Assembly (NCBI GenBank): GCA_036877525.1
Contig: JAZGTH010000140.1
Span: 475,205 to 539,204, forward strand
Direction of reading: 5' to 3'
Origin: Chromobotia macracanthus
Taxonomy: Eukaryota > Chordata > Actinopteri > Cypriniformes > Botiidae
Length of the DNA: 64,000 nucleotides
The translations under genes and the position numbers were made by a program. This document shows, in pieces, positions 24,135 through 34,399 of the stretch. The notes beneath the pieces are model-generated. The model did no database searches and was not told the DNA's origin. It saw only the letters and a program-made list of their open reading frames with translations. Position 1 is the first letter of the stretch; every line of letters starts with the position of its first letter.

Positions 24135-25618
24135 CTTATGTAAGAATGCTGTTCATTGACTTCAGCTCAGCATTCAACACAATAATCCCACAACAGCTCA
24201 TTAATAAATTACACCTGCTGGGCCTTAACAACTCTCTCTGTAACTGGATTCTGGACTTTTTAACTGAAAGACCCCAGTCAGTCCGTGTCGGCCACAACAC
24301 CTCGAGCACTACCACACTGAGCACAGGTGCCCCACAAGGTTGTGTGCTCAGCCCGCTGCTCTTCACACTGCTGACCCACGACTGCACTGCCAAGTTCAGC
24401 TCCAACCACATCATCAAGTTCGCTGATGACACAATGGTGGTAGGTCTCATCAGCAACAACGATGAAACGCACTACAGAGAGGAAGTGGCACAGCTAGCGG
24501 CATGGTGTGGCGCGAACAACCTGTCCCTCAATGTGGAGAAGACAAAGGAGGTTGTGATGGACCTCAGGAGAAACTCCACTGACCACCCCCCACTGACCAT
24601 CGACAGCTCGACTGTGGAGAGAGTCAGCAGTACTAAATTCCTGGGGGTGCACATCACAGAGGATCTCACCTGGACTACCAACACCACGTCACTCTCCAAA
24701 AAGGCACAACAGCGCCTACACTTTCTCCGCCGGCTGAAAAGAGCAAGTCTCCCTCCACCAATCCTCACCATGTTCTACAGGGGAACCATTGAGAGTGTGC
24801 TGACCAGCTGCATCACTGTCTGGTATGGGAACTGCAGCGCCGCAGACCGCAAGACCCTCCAGCGGACAGTGAACACAGCTGCAAAGATCATCGGTGCCCC
24901 TCTCCCCTCCATCCTGGACATTTTCCTTTCACGATGCTCCAACAAAGCCACCAGCATCGTAAAGGACCCCACCCATCCCTCACACAGTCTCTTCCAGCTC
25001 CTGCCGTCAGGAAAACGGTACCGGAGCATCAGAGCCCGCACTGCCAGACTGCTCAACAGCTTTTCCCCCCAGGCTGTGAGAGCCCTGAACTCAAGCCCTC
25101 TGAAAAAACCTCATACCTCTTAAATATATATATTTTTTTTTTTTATTTCTCCCTTGTGCAATTCTGAGTGTGCTACACACAGGTGAGTAGGCCGCACAGA
25201 CCACCTGTAGTAACACACTCTCCTCTATGTGCACTAGACACTTTTTACAACTGAGGGTACATAATCCCACAAAAGACTCATGTATGTTTACAAGCCCATG
25301 CACTACAGATCATCTTGTACTGTTCTCCAGCCAGGAACAGTGCTTGACTTTCTTTTTCCTCGTGCAATATTTATGTGGAACATTTGTATAGTTTGTATTT
25401 AATAGTTTATGTATAGGCAACTTTATATATAGTATATTTATAATCTAATTCTGTTAGTATTTGTGTTTAGATTTATACTGTTTCATGTCATTGTTGTATG
25501 TTTGTATTTATGTAGCACCGTGGTCCTGTGAGGCACGACATTTCGTTCCACTGTATGTCCCCACATATAGCGGAATGACAATAAAGCTCAACTTGACTTG
25601 ACTTGACTTGACTTGTAT
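24135..25618 (+). mobile_element. 5'-truncated L2-clade non-LTR retrotransposon (LINE)
   Basis: The element begins inside the reverse-transcriptase domain (no endonuclease or ORF1) and runs through a 3' untranslated tract containing TTTCGTTCCACTGTATGT and AATGACAATAAAGC to a short tandem tail of four to five TTGAC units (25591-25616). Short tandem 3' tails and this RT type are typical of L2/CR1-group LINEs of fish. 5' truncation is usual for such copies. It inserted within the laminin locus on the opposite strand. Target-site duplications could not be seen with confidence. The exact 5' end is inferred from where similarity to RT begins (a TAG lies just upstream in frame). Confidence 0.88.
24146..25123 (+). 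pseudogene. LINE reverse transcriptase, C-terminal 325 residues, frame open
   Basis: Reverse transcriptase copies element RNA into DNA at the target site. The frame starts at motif A (LFIDFSSAFNT, catalytic Asp at residue 5), then motif B (GAPQGCVLSPLLF, 61-73), the catalytic FADD box (92-95), NVEKTK (129-134), KFLGVHI (164-170), and the post-RT region of L2 proteins rich in RTLLRR-like basic and Leu residues to the stop at 25123. The N-terminal endonuclease and finger parts are missing, so it cannot work alone. The long undamaged frame suggests a fairly recent insertion, younger than the decay of the laminin exons. The Met start is just the first ATG after truncation, not the original start. 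Confidence 0.85.
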
Positions 25619-25619
25619 T

Positions 25620-26582
25620 GATTTAGTATTAATAGCACTGACGTTATGTATTGAGTTCTGCCTTTAAGAACAGCCTGTGAATGTATGTTGAATTAAGCCT
25701 TTAAAATAAAAAACTATTGAAGGCAAACACGTGTGTGTGAAAAACAACCTAGTAACTGATACCTAAAACTATTTCATACGTTCACAATTCTTGTATAATT
25801 ATAAATGCAGGTTTAATGACTGTTTAAGCACAAGGTAAAAAACTCCTAAATATACACTCTTCCTCACACGTTAATACAAAGTCTTTTATAAAATAAAAGT
25901 TTATTTTGGGTCTGAAAGTCACCATTTAATAGTGCCAAAATTATTGTGATAATAAACACCATTTTGTACTAGTTGGATTTAACTCAACATGTATGACTTG
26001 GCCTGTTTTAGAGATGAAATCACAATCACAAATACTATTAATTATATCAATAACAAGTAATAAAAGGTCCTTTGGGTGATACTGAATTGTTGTTTCTTTT
26101 TCGATCAACACTGACCCTACATAAAATAAACAAAGTGTAAATGCCACACTAGGACACACAAACTGATGTTCTGTACAAATAATTTCCCCTATGGTGAATT
26201 GTATGGTTAGGTTAGGGACTGGATAAACTCGATAATGTGTGTAGATCAGCAGGTCACACATGAATGGTCCTCATGGCAGAAAGCAGTACTTTGATGCCCA
26301 TGTTGCTAGTCGATGGCTGTTACCTTCACTGAGATGTTTAAACGCAGTTGGCATGTGCTCAGGTTCTGTAAAACAGGAAAAAACATAAAACAGGAAAGCA
26401 GTGTGCAACAGTAAGTTGATAAGTTTGTTGATGTCTCTCCCTTTCACTTTAGTCTTTATACTGTGAAGTGTCAGCGAGCAAGCTAATGGGGGCAGTAAGT
26501 GAGTAGATTTCTTCACTCGAGGGATTGGCCCCTCCCACCCTAAAAGAGGAAGTTCTGTCCCTGAGCTCTTACGCCACCAGGT
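25620..26582 (-). other. Possible env-side remnant of an endogenous retrovirus
   Basis: On the minus strand this follows directly after the integrase tail at 26583-26744, where env would lie. Two open frames (26271-26516 with a hydrophobic run near its middle, and 25941-26261 with several cysteines) are possible env-derived pieces, but I see no furin site, fusion peptide or CWLC-type motif, and no LTR. The assignment rests on position only. The left limit is set by the LINE tail at about 25618. Confidence 0.25.
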
Positions 26583-26744
26583 CTACACCAACACTTGACA
26601 CAGCACAACAGCATGTGAGCCGTGTATCCAATTGGTCTTACCCTGCACTTTAACTGCTGTAGGCGTGATTAGGACAATTTGGTAAGGTCCTTCCCATTTA
26701 GGACCTAACTTTTCCCATCTTAGAATTTTAACATAAACCATCTC
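26583..26744 (-). pseudogene. Endogenous retrovirus pol remnant: integrase C-terminal domain
   Basis: The minus-strand frame between two stops (TAA at 26745-26747 and TAG at 26583-26585) reads VYVKILRWEKLGPKWEGPY, followed by QIVL, TPTAVKV, and a WIHGSH box. This is the integrase C-terminal domain of gammaretrovirus-like (MLV-group) elements, where the pattern is WEGPYQVLLTTPTAVKV...WIHxSH. Integrase inserts viral DNA into the host genome; this fragment lacks the catalytic core and zinc domains. Stops directly upstream show the copy is dead. Fish carry related epsilon/gamma-like endogenous retroviruses; which lineage is not resolvable here. The TAG may be the original pol end. Confidence 0.8.
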
Positions 26745-27002
26745 TTATTATTTATTCTCAGTGTGGCTGAAGGAGAAAAAGTCTTCTTAGACTTCAGATT
26801 AAACTGTATGTGTTCAGGTTTGGTTATACTTGTGAAGGCCAAATATCTGACAGCGTCACCACAAATCTAGTGAAACATGTCTAGTGAAATGTGTGTAAGG
26901 ACATCTGAAAGGCTTATAATCCACATATTTTGCTCTAAATCTTCCAGTGTCAACAGATCTGTGTGGGGTTAGCTGTAAAGTACAGTCTGTATGTGTGTGT
27001 GT

Positions 27003-29500
27003 GAATGTATATAAGTGTAGAATACAGTCTGTATGTGTGTGTGTGTGTTGATGTATATAAGTGTAGAATACAGTCTGTATGTGTGTGTGTGTTGATGTAT
27101 ATAAGTGTAGAATACAGTCTGTATGTGTTGATGTATATAAGTGTAGAATACAGTCTGTATGTGTGTGTGTATGTATTTAAGTGTAGAATACAGTCTGTAT
27201 GTGTGTGTGGATGTATTTAAGTGTAGAATACAGTCTGTATGTGTGTGTGGATGTATATAAGTGTAGAATACAGTCTGTGTGTGTGTGGATGTATTTAAGT
27301 GTAGAATACAGTCTGTATGTGTGTGTGTGTATGTATTTAAGTGTAGAATACAGTCTGTATGTGTGTGTGTGGATGTATATAGGTGTAGAATACAGTCTGT
27401 ATGTGTGTGTGGATGTATTTAAGTGTGGAATACAGTCTGTATGTGTGTGTGTGTATGTATTTAAGTGTAGAATACAGTCTGTACGTGTGTGTGTGTTGAT
27501 GTATATAGGTGTAGAATACAGTCTGTATATGTGTGTGGATGTATTTAAGTGTAGAATACAGTCTGTATGTGTGTGTGTGGATGTATTTAAGTGTAGAATA
27601 CAGTCTGTATGTGTGTGTGGATGTATATAAGTGTAGAATACAGTCTGTATGTGTGTGTGTGGATGTATATAAGTGTAGAATACAGTCTGTATGTGTTGTG
27701 TATATGTGTAGAATACAGTCTGTATGTGTTGATGTATATAAGTGTAGAATACAGTCTGTATGTGTGTGTGGATGCATATAAGTGTAGAATACAGTCTGTA
27801 TGTGTTGATGTATTTAAGTGTGGAATACAGTCTGTGTGTGTGTGGATGTATATAAGTGTAGAATACAGTCTGTATGTGTGTGTGTGGATGTATATAAGTG
27901 TAGAATACAGTCTGTATGTGTTGATGTATTTAAGTGTGGAATACAGTCTGTGTGTGTGTATGGATGTATATAAGTGTAGAATACAGTCTGTATGTGTGTG
28001 TATGGATGTATATAAGTGTAGAATACAGTCTGTATGTGTTGATGTATATAGGTGTAGATTACAGTCTGTATGTGTTGATGTATATAGGTGTAGAATACAG
28101 TCTGTATGTGTGTGTGTTGATGTATATAGGTGTAGAATACAGTCTGTATGTGTGTGTGTGGATGTATATAGGTGTAGAATACAGTCTGTATGTGTGTGTG
28201 TGTGGATGTATTTAAGTGTAGAATACAGTCTGTATGTGTGTGTGTTGATGTATATAGGTGTAGAATACAGTCTGTATGTGTGTGTGTGTGGATGTATTTA
28301 AGTGTAGAATACAGTCTGTGTGTGTGTGGATGTATATAAGTGTAGAATACAGTCTGTATGTGTGTGTGTGGATGTATTTAAGTGTAGAATACAGTCTCTG
28401 TGTGTGTGGATGTATTTAAGTGTAGAATACAGTCTCTGTGTGTGTGGATGTATATAGGTGTAGAATACAGTCTGTGTGTGTGTGTATGTATTTAAGTGTA
28501 GAATACAGTCTGTTTGTGTGTGTGTATGTATTTAAGTGTAGAATACAGTCTGTATGTGTGTGTGGATGTATTTAAGTGTAGAATACAGTCTGTATGTGTG
28601 TGGATGTATATACGTGTAGAATACAGTCTGTATGTGTGTGGATGTATATAAGTGTAGAATACAGTCTGTATGTGTGTGGATGTATATAAGTGTAGAATAC
28701 AGTCTGTATGTGTGTGGATGTATATAGGTGTAGAATACAGTCTGTATGTGTGTGGATGTATATAAGTGTAGAATACAGTCTGTATGTGTGTGTGTGGATG
28801 TAAATAGGTGTAGAATACAGTCTGTATGTGTGTGTGGATGTATATAAGTGTAGAATACAGTCTGTATGTGTTGATGTATATAAGTGTAGAATACAGTCTG
28901 TATGTGTGTGTTGATGTATTTAAGTGTAGAATACAGTCTGTATGTGTGTGTGTGGATGTATATAAGTGTAGATGTATATGTAATAAGTAATATAGTTGTG
29001 TGTGTGGATGTTAATACAGTCTGTATGTGTTGATGTATTTAAGTGTAATACATCTGTGTGTGTGTTGTGATGGTGTAGAATACAGTCTGTATGTGTGTGT
29101 GTGGATGTATATAAGTGTAGAATACAGTCTGTATGTGTGTGTGTGGATGTATTTAAGTGTAGAATACAGTCTGTATGTATATGTGTGTGGATGTATATAA
29201 GTGTAGAATACAGTCTGTATGTATTTGTGTGTGGATGTATATAGGTGTAGAATACAGTCTGTATGTGTGTGTGTGGATGTATATAGGTGTAAGAATACAG
29301 TCTGTGTGTGTGTGTGGATGTATTTAAGTGTAGAATACAGTCTGTATGTGTGTGTGTATGTATTTAAGTGTAGAATACAGTCTGTATGTGTGTGTGTGGA
29401 TGTATATAAGTGTAGAATACAGTCTGTATGTGTGTGTGTTGATGTATATAGGTGTAGAATACAGTCTGTATGTATGTGTAGATGTATATAAGTGTGTATA
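27003..29500. repeat. 2.5 kb minisatellite, about 42-base unit
   Basis: About 60 copies of a unit built from GTGTAGAATACAGTCTGTAT, a variable (GT)n run of 2 to 7 units, then GATGTATATAA or GATGTATTTAA. Length varies mainly through the GT run. The array becomes irregular at 28960-29075. It lies inside the laminin locus, ending about 100 bases from the LE exon at 29598-29761. The many long open frames on both strands are repeat artefacts (periodic VEYSLYVCV on plus, HTDCILHLYTST on minus). Confidence 0.96.
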
Positions 29501-29597
29501 TATAGGTGTATAGTCTCAGTTTGATTGGTCAAGAGGGGGTCAGAGGATTGTGGGATTTAGCCTGCAGTGAAGAGCATGTCGTAACACTGGTGGATAC

Positions 29598-29761
29598 CTT
29601 ACACACACAGGGCAGCTGGCAGGGATCCTGGTTTATACTTCCCTCACTGCTGCAGAGGCATCTTTCACACAGAGGGAATCCAGAGTATCCAAATGCACAT
29701 CTGTCACATTTCTCACCTGCGTATCCCTGCTTACAGTCACATGAGCCCACAGCCCATTAAA
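29598..29761 (-). pseudogene. Laminin alpha LE-repeat exon with stop at codon 2
   Basis: The minus strand reads GSCDCKQGYAGEKCDRCAF, then GYSGFPLCERCLCSSEGS, then INQDPCQLPCVCK: the end of one LE repeat and the first half of the next, as found just before the first laminin IV domain in LAMA1/LAMA2 (pattern CxCxxxGSxNxDPCxxPCxCK). The donor is AAG followed by gtatcc (29592-29597). Using the AG at 29762-29763 as acceptor gives 164 bases, in phase with the 30287-30365 exon, but makes TAA (29757-29759) the second codon. The acceptor has a poor pyrimidine tract; a later AG (after the CAG of CKQ) would avoid the stop but delete two LE cysteines. All other cysteines are kept. Confidence 0.8.
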
Positions 29762-29764
29762 CTT

Positions 29765-30286
29765 CACATACTACAAACAGCTGCTGCTGAAGAAACCCAA
29801 AAAAATGTGACAACAAAACACTCAATCTGAACATTAATGGAAGGAGCTTAAGACGCAGATCAGCTGTGAAAAAGTGAATTGTATTGCTGGGAAACACAAT
29901 CTCTTTGAATGCATGAATTCACTGAGTGATCATATTGCAGTTTGTTTTTGTTAGGAAGTTACAGGAGGTAGTGAGGGTGTATCTGATTTGTCAGAAATTT
30001 AAGCAGAAATGTATGTAAGCTTTAATTTAAAGTGCTTATAGTACTTAAAAGGTACTCAGTGTACATATAGCTCTCTATATGCTATATAAGTGATTTTAAT
30101 AAAAGCTCTCCTGGTTCTGGTTTTGAGTTCTGGAAGAGACAGTGTGTTTTCTTATAGTATCAAGCTCAAAAGATCTTTAAAAGTTTGATTTCTTATGACA
30201 TGAGCCCTTTAATCACAAACACACAGGTATCAGTAATGCTGATAAAATATCCTCAAAGCTCAGTGTGGATGTTTAGTGTGACACAC
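29765..30286. other. Intronic sequence, nothing seen
   Basis: AT-rich sequence between two LE exons. No repeat family recognised. Confidence 0.4.
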
Positions 30287-30365
30287 CTGTGGTGGCCTGA
30301 CTCGCATCAGGAACACATGCAGAATGAGGAGAACCTCTCACATCACACTCACACCTTCTGCAGGG
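30287..30365 (-). pseudogene. Laminin alpha LE-repeat exon
   Basis: The minus strand reads PCRRCECDVRGSPHSACVPD, then ASQATT, between an AG acceptor (30366-30367, gctaag) and a donor gtgtgt (30281-30286). This is the start of an LE repeat (PCxPCxCDPxGSLxxVC) placed directly before the 29.7 kb exon, as in LAMA1/LAMA2. It is 79 bases and ends one base into a codon, which fits the next exon's phase. Second-position changes (RR for RP, VRGSPHSA for PxGSLxxV) suggest relaxed constraint. No stop here. Confidence 0.68.
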
Positions 30366-30369
30366 CTTA

Positions 30370-30935
30370 GCATCATCTGGACTCACCTGAGAAACCATGC
30401 ATCAATACTCTCACCATAACATAAAAAACATCTCTCTGACAGACTCACTGTACCAGAAGCCCTGAAGCGTGTATAGTCACTCATGCCCAACAACACCCTT
30501 TAGCCAAGACTGTACCTGAATTAAGGATTTGTACAGATTTCAAAGTTTAATTTAAAGGAGTAGAATTAAAATAGAAATACATTTATATAACTACCAACAG
30601 TGTAATACCCCTTTCAATCCAACTCAATATCTAATTCAGCATGGTTTGGTGTGGCCAATTCAATTCAAATTCACACTCATATACAGTCAAAGAGAAACCA
30701 CTCAATTTCTGCAAAGCACGGCAAAATACAGCAAATTATCACATTCTGATCATATCCGCCATCCACAGTAATCTAGATACTCAATTATTTTCACTGTGAA
30801 ACATTAAAGTGCTGCAAGTTTATGGGTCATAAGAGATCATAGGTGATCCATCTCTAATTAATAAATGGCTACAGCCGCAGTCAGAAGTGCAGACTCTGAA
30901 GTAAGTAAATAAAGACTCTTTGGTTTCAGATGACA
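30370..30935. other. Intronic sequence; expected LE exons not found
   Basis: A functional laminin alpha would have exons for EHNTCGxxCxxCCPGxH and GGGVCINCxxNTxGINC between the flanking pieces. Reading the minus strand in all frames shows no such match. Confidence 0.45.
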
Positions 30936-30938
30936 AAC

Positions 30939-31021
30939 CTTTGTGTCTGGGATGAGAGGACAGGCTTTAGCATGACCGTAACAAAATCCCTCCCAGTGGC
31001 ATCCTTAATGGAGTAGTAATA
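30939..31021 (-). pseudogene. Laminin alpha LN/LE junction exon with frameshifting deletion
   Basis: After a good acceptor (gtttttcag, 31022-31030) the minus strand reads YYYSIKDATG in frame, then the family match continues only after a frame change: CYGHAKACPLIPDTK. The functional pattern is YYYSIKDISVGGMCICYGHAxxCP. Between the Asp and the Cys of CYGH there are 17 bases where 24 are expected, a net loss of 7. The exon is 83 bases instead of the 90 implied by the 30-residue alignment, with donor gtttgtc at 30932-30938. The GHAxACPL wording is closer to LAMA2 than LAMA1. This is the clearest disabling lesion in the locus. Confidence 0.82.
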
Positions 31022-31029
31022 CTGAAAAA

Positions 31030-31820
31030 CAAAAGCAATCCACCAGGTTTAAATCCTGCTGCATCCCAGTGTACATACAATCTGTCTGTCATGTTTTACC
31101 TGTTATAACAAGGTCACAAAGTTTATTTTTAAAAACATTTGAAGTAATTGTGTTTTTCTTCTGTCACAATCAATAAAGCAATACACCAACACTGTCACCC
31201 ACACTGTAATTGTTCAGGATTTGTATATGATTTTCCTCATTTTTTGTTTTTCCTATTAGAAGCTAGAAACGGCAAAAAAACAACATGGTTTCTGCATTTA
31301 ATTTGATGCATGCCATTGGTTGACAGAAAGGGTATCCTGCCCCAGATGCATGCCATTGGTTGAACTAGTGCTGTTGTGTATATGTGGGAGTTAACTTAGT
31401 AGTCTCTTCATATTAAGGCAAGATAGCAGAATGTATTTTAACCAACCAAAACAATTACGCCTTTAAATTAACCTCGTAATCAAACACAGCCCAAAAGGTT
31501 TGTGTTTCTTTGGGTACATTTATCTAAATTGCTAATTTCACGTGAAAAACATAATCCTTCGTTTTCTCTTTGGTTAAAACAGGTCAATCAGCTAGTTAAT
31601 GAGTTTTCAGGTGGAGGCGTGTGATGTGGCATCTTTGTGGGAGAGAACAGCCCGATTTGTTAGCTAGAAAGAGATTTTAATTAAAAGCCATCTGTGTGAG
31701 CAGGAGTGGCTGGTAATGAATGTGGTGTCCAGGGCACCATTAGCTCCAGACATCCGTACACTCAGATGTTTGAATGACACTACACACATTCCCCCAGTGC
31801 ACCACAGAACATGCTAGAAA
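31030..31820. other. Intronic sequence, nothing seen
   Basis: AT-rich; contains two near copies of GATGCATGCCATTGGTTGA (31304-31322 and 31345-31363), otherwise unremarkable. Confidence 0.4.
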
Positions 31821-31827
31821 CACACAC

Positions 31828-32007
31828 CCGCCTAGTGACGATGGGGTTGATGTCTCAGGAGTCATGGAGGGCCAGGGTCATGAGGTCAGCTTTTAGGGTG
31901 CAAATCCTCTGGAAGTGCTGGCGGATGTAGTGAGCGGAGATGAAGTTGAGTAAGGTTGAAGAAGGATCTTCAGTGCTGGGATGGTCATTTATCAGAGAGA
32001 TGTGAAT
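31828..32007 (-). pseudogene. Laminin alpha LN-domain C-terminal exon with nonsense codon
   Basis: A strong acceptor (tgcctctctcctctttcag) opens a 180-base exon that aligns over exactly 60 codons, without gaps, with the LN domain end of laminin alpha. It reads IHISLINDHPSTEDPSST, then FISAHYIRQHFQRICTLK, then ADLMTLALHDS, a TGA stop (31855-31857), and DINPIVTRR before donor gtgtgtg. The family pattern is IHxSLINGRPSADDxSxxLLEFTSARYIRLRxQRIRTLNADLM...PIVTRR. The stop sits where an Arg or Lys occurs, consistent with CGA to TGA. Several normally fixed residues (GRP, ARYIRLR, RIRT) are changed. The LN domain is needed for laminin polymerisation, so this copy could not polymerise. Confidence 0.85.
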
Positions 32008-32009
32008 CT

Positions 32010-32695
32010 GAAAGAGGAGAGAGGCAGCAAAAGTCAGTAAACACAGCTGTTTTTATATTTACCTAATTATAACTATTTCAATTCTATTCTGTGTAATTTC
32101 TAAATTTCGTAAAATGCAAAAACACACAAATGTTGAACAATATGTGCTTTCTCTACAGTCTATTTTCTAAGCTAACAAACTAGCTGTGGACATTTGATCT
32201 GTTTCTGTACTGAGAGATTGTACATGTACACTGCATGTCCCTGCGGTTAACTAACTGAGAGCTGATACATTTCAGTCAGTTGCACTGTATTGTTCAAAAA
32301 CCCTCTGTTTTCTTTATGCTAAAACTAAAACTAAACTAAAATGATATCAGTTAATACAAAATGTTCAGTTTCTTTTGGGAGCTTTTCTGGATAGAAATCT
32401 GGATCAATGGTATAAACACTGTTTGTTAATTCTGTAACATTCTTAAAATGTTCCACTAACAATTGAGCCTACAGAGCTGTTGCTAAGACTACAACTTTAA
32501 GATGAGATGTGGAGAACAGAATCCAGGATTGTGTCCAGTCATCAACAGTTAAATCCAGCTATCTGTGTAATCCACACATGAGAAATCCAGCCCAGGTCTT
32601 ATCTGAGTCTGCTGAGCCACACTCATGTAGAGGTTTGTGAAATAAAAATAAAGGCTACATTCATACAGTACTTACAAAAACACATACACACCTGG
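32010..32695. other. Intronic sequence; missing LN exons not found
   Basis: Exons for the middle of the LN domain (HAIDGxxxWWQSPS and PRPGNWILERS) should lie between 32.0 and 43.2 kb. I do not see them here, in 33.2-34.4 kb or in 42.7-43.2 kb. Confidence 0.45.
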
Positions 32696-32699
32696 ATGT

Positions 32700-33215
32700 T
32701 TAAAAAAATACCATGATATTATAATTAAATTCACACAAAGTGTGGTGAATAAAAAACGGATTACATCTTTTTTTAGTGTCCACTCTTTGCCTTTGAAACA
32801 GCACTAATTCTCTGAGGTTTTTAAAGTAGTTGTCAGAATTTCTAAGCATTATTTCAGTTCCGATTTCAGCTCGATCAAGAAACATCTTGGTTACGAGAGA
32901 CTTGATTCCATGCCTCAGGGGCGCCTGCTGATGACACGCTCTACAGGAGCCCATATGTACTCGCAGGTGCCCCTGATCCACATCACTGCCATCACAATTA
33001 GATTGAAGGGATTAGATAGAAGATTTAGACACGGGTCGCACCAAAGGTGTTCCCCATCACATCGGCCCAGACGCAGTGTCTTGTTCCATTCAAGGCTACA
33101 TTCATAACCAAGATGTTTCTTCATGTAATCCCAAACTGAGCGGATGATATTGAGATCAGAGTTCTGGAGGGATCACACCATCTGCTGCTGGACTCCATGA
33201 TGTTCTGAATGTTAT
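32700..33215 (-). mobile_element. Tc1-like DNA transposon remnant (transposase C-terminus)
   Basis: On the minus strand, about 33120-33190 reads SDLNIIRSVWDYMKKHLG, the DLNxIExxWxxMKK region near the third catalytic residue of Tc1/mariner transposases. Here the catalytic Glu position is not Glu. Further down (32770-32810) the sequence resembling RELVLFQRQRVDTKK corresponds to the transposase C-terminus that usually ends in KGGHTKY. The middle (about 32880-33110) does not fit and may be an insertion or diverged sequence. Frames are broken, so it is a dead copy. Family placement is from motif memory, not a search. Confidence 0.55.
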
Positions 33216-33219
33216 CTTT

Positions 33220-33840
33220 CAACCTACTAATATATAAAAATGTTTCTCAAATTCAACATTTTATTAATCTTATTAACAACAAATCAGATTAACAGAATAA
33301 ACAATACACTCTATAATCTACTGACAAACCCAAGTTCACTTTCTGTGAACTTCCATCTCATTTGTCATTTGTGTGGGTGTACATGTCAGCCTGCTGTCAG
33401 GGGAGGGTACAACTGCATTATTGCAAACGTGAAATTGTACATGTTCTGGTTTCGGTCAATTTGATCGACGTCTGATATCAGTGTGTGTGGATTGTTATTG
33501 AGTGGCTCTTAATGAGAGGGAGAGATTTTGTGGGTGTGTGTGCTTGTGAATTCAGTTGTGAAGGTTAATCTTGTACATTTTCACTAAGCAACATTTACTA
33601 GTACAACAAACTAGTAAAATACACTTTCAAAGTCTTGCTTGGCTACATATTGTTTCCACTCTCCACAACCCTCTGCATAAACACATCAAAGATTCAGTGA
33701 CAGCACACGAGAATCCCTTAAATTATCATTGTGTGTGTCTGTGTGTGTGTGTATGGAACATAAGTCACTTCCATATTTTGGATGTTGTTAACCATAGCAA
33801 CAGGGTGAAGTCTCAAAGCTGAGACTTCACACTGATATAC
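33220..33840. other. Unique sequence, nothing recognised
   Basis: Short frames at 33240-33464 and 33571-33822 have no domain; a TG run lies at 33730-33752. Confidence 0.4.
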
Positions 33841-33957
<117 letters not shown>

Positions 33958-34399
33958 GTCACACAACTTGTCATTGGTTAGATTCTAACAAGTCACTGAT
34001 GGAATTGCTCCCAACCACCATAAAGATTGATTAGACACACAGCCTTCAACATCAACTGCACAAACTGAAAAGCTGTTTTCATCCTCTCCTTTGGAAAGAC
34101 ATAAGATTATTTTTTAACTGTGCATGACTGTTGTAATATAGTAGCATTTTATTAGTAATATTTAGCATTGTTTTCTTCCTGCTGTCTGCACCCAGAGATG
34201 AAATCTGATTTTGGGTCGTCACCCAGCAGTGAGCACACACAGATGTACAATCTCACAGACCCAACATAAACCCACCACACTGCCTGCAACGTTCCAAACA
34301 AACATGCTGCAATCTGACTGACTGGCTTCATGCATTTTCAGCAGTCAGGGTGAACTGTGTTGGCTGGTAATATTATTAGTAGCTTTTATAATTTACTTG

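Noticed and set aside
24136..25056. Minus-strand frames of 64-107 codons inside the LINE
   Set aside because: Antisense shadows of the reverse-transcriptase frame.
27005..29532. Many 60-230 codon frames with VEYSLYVCV or HTDCILHLYTST periodicity
   Set aside because: Direct products of the 42-base minisatellite.
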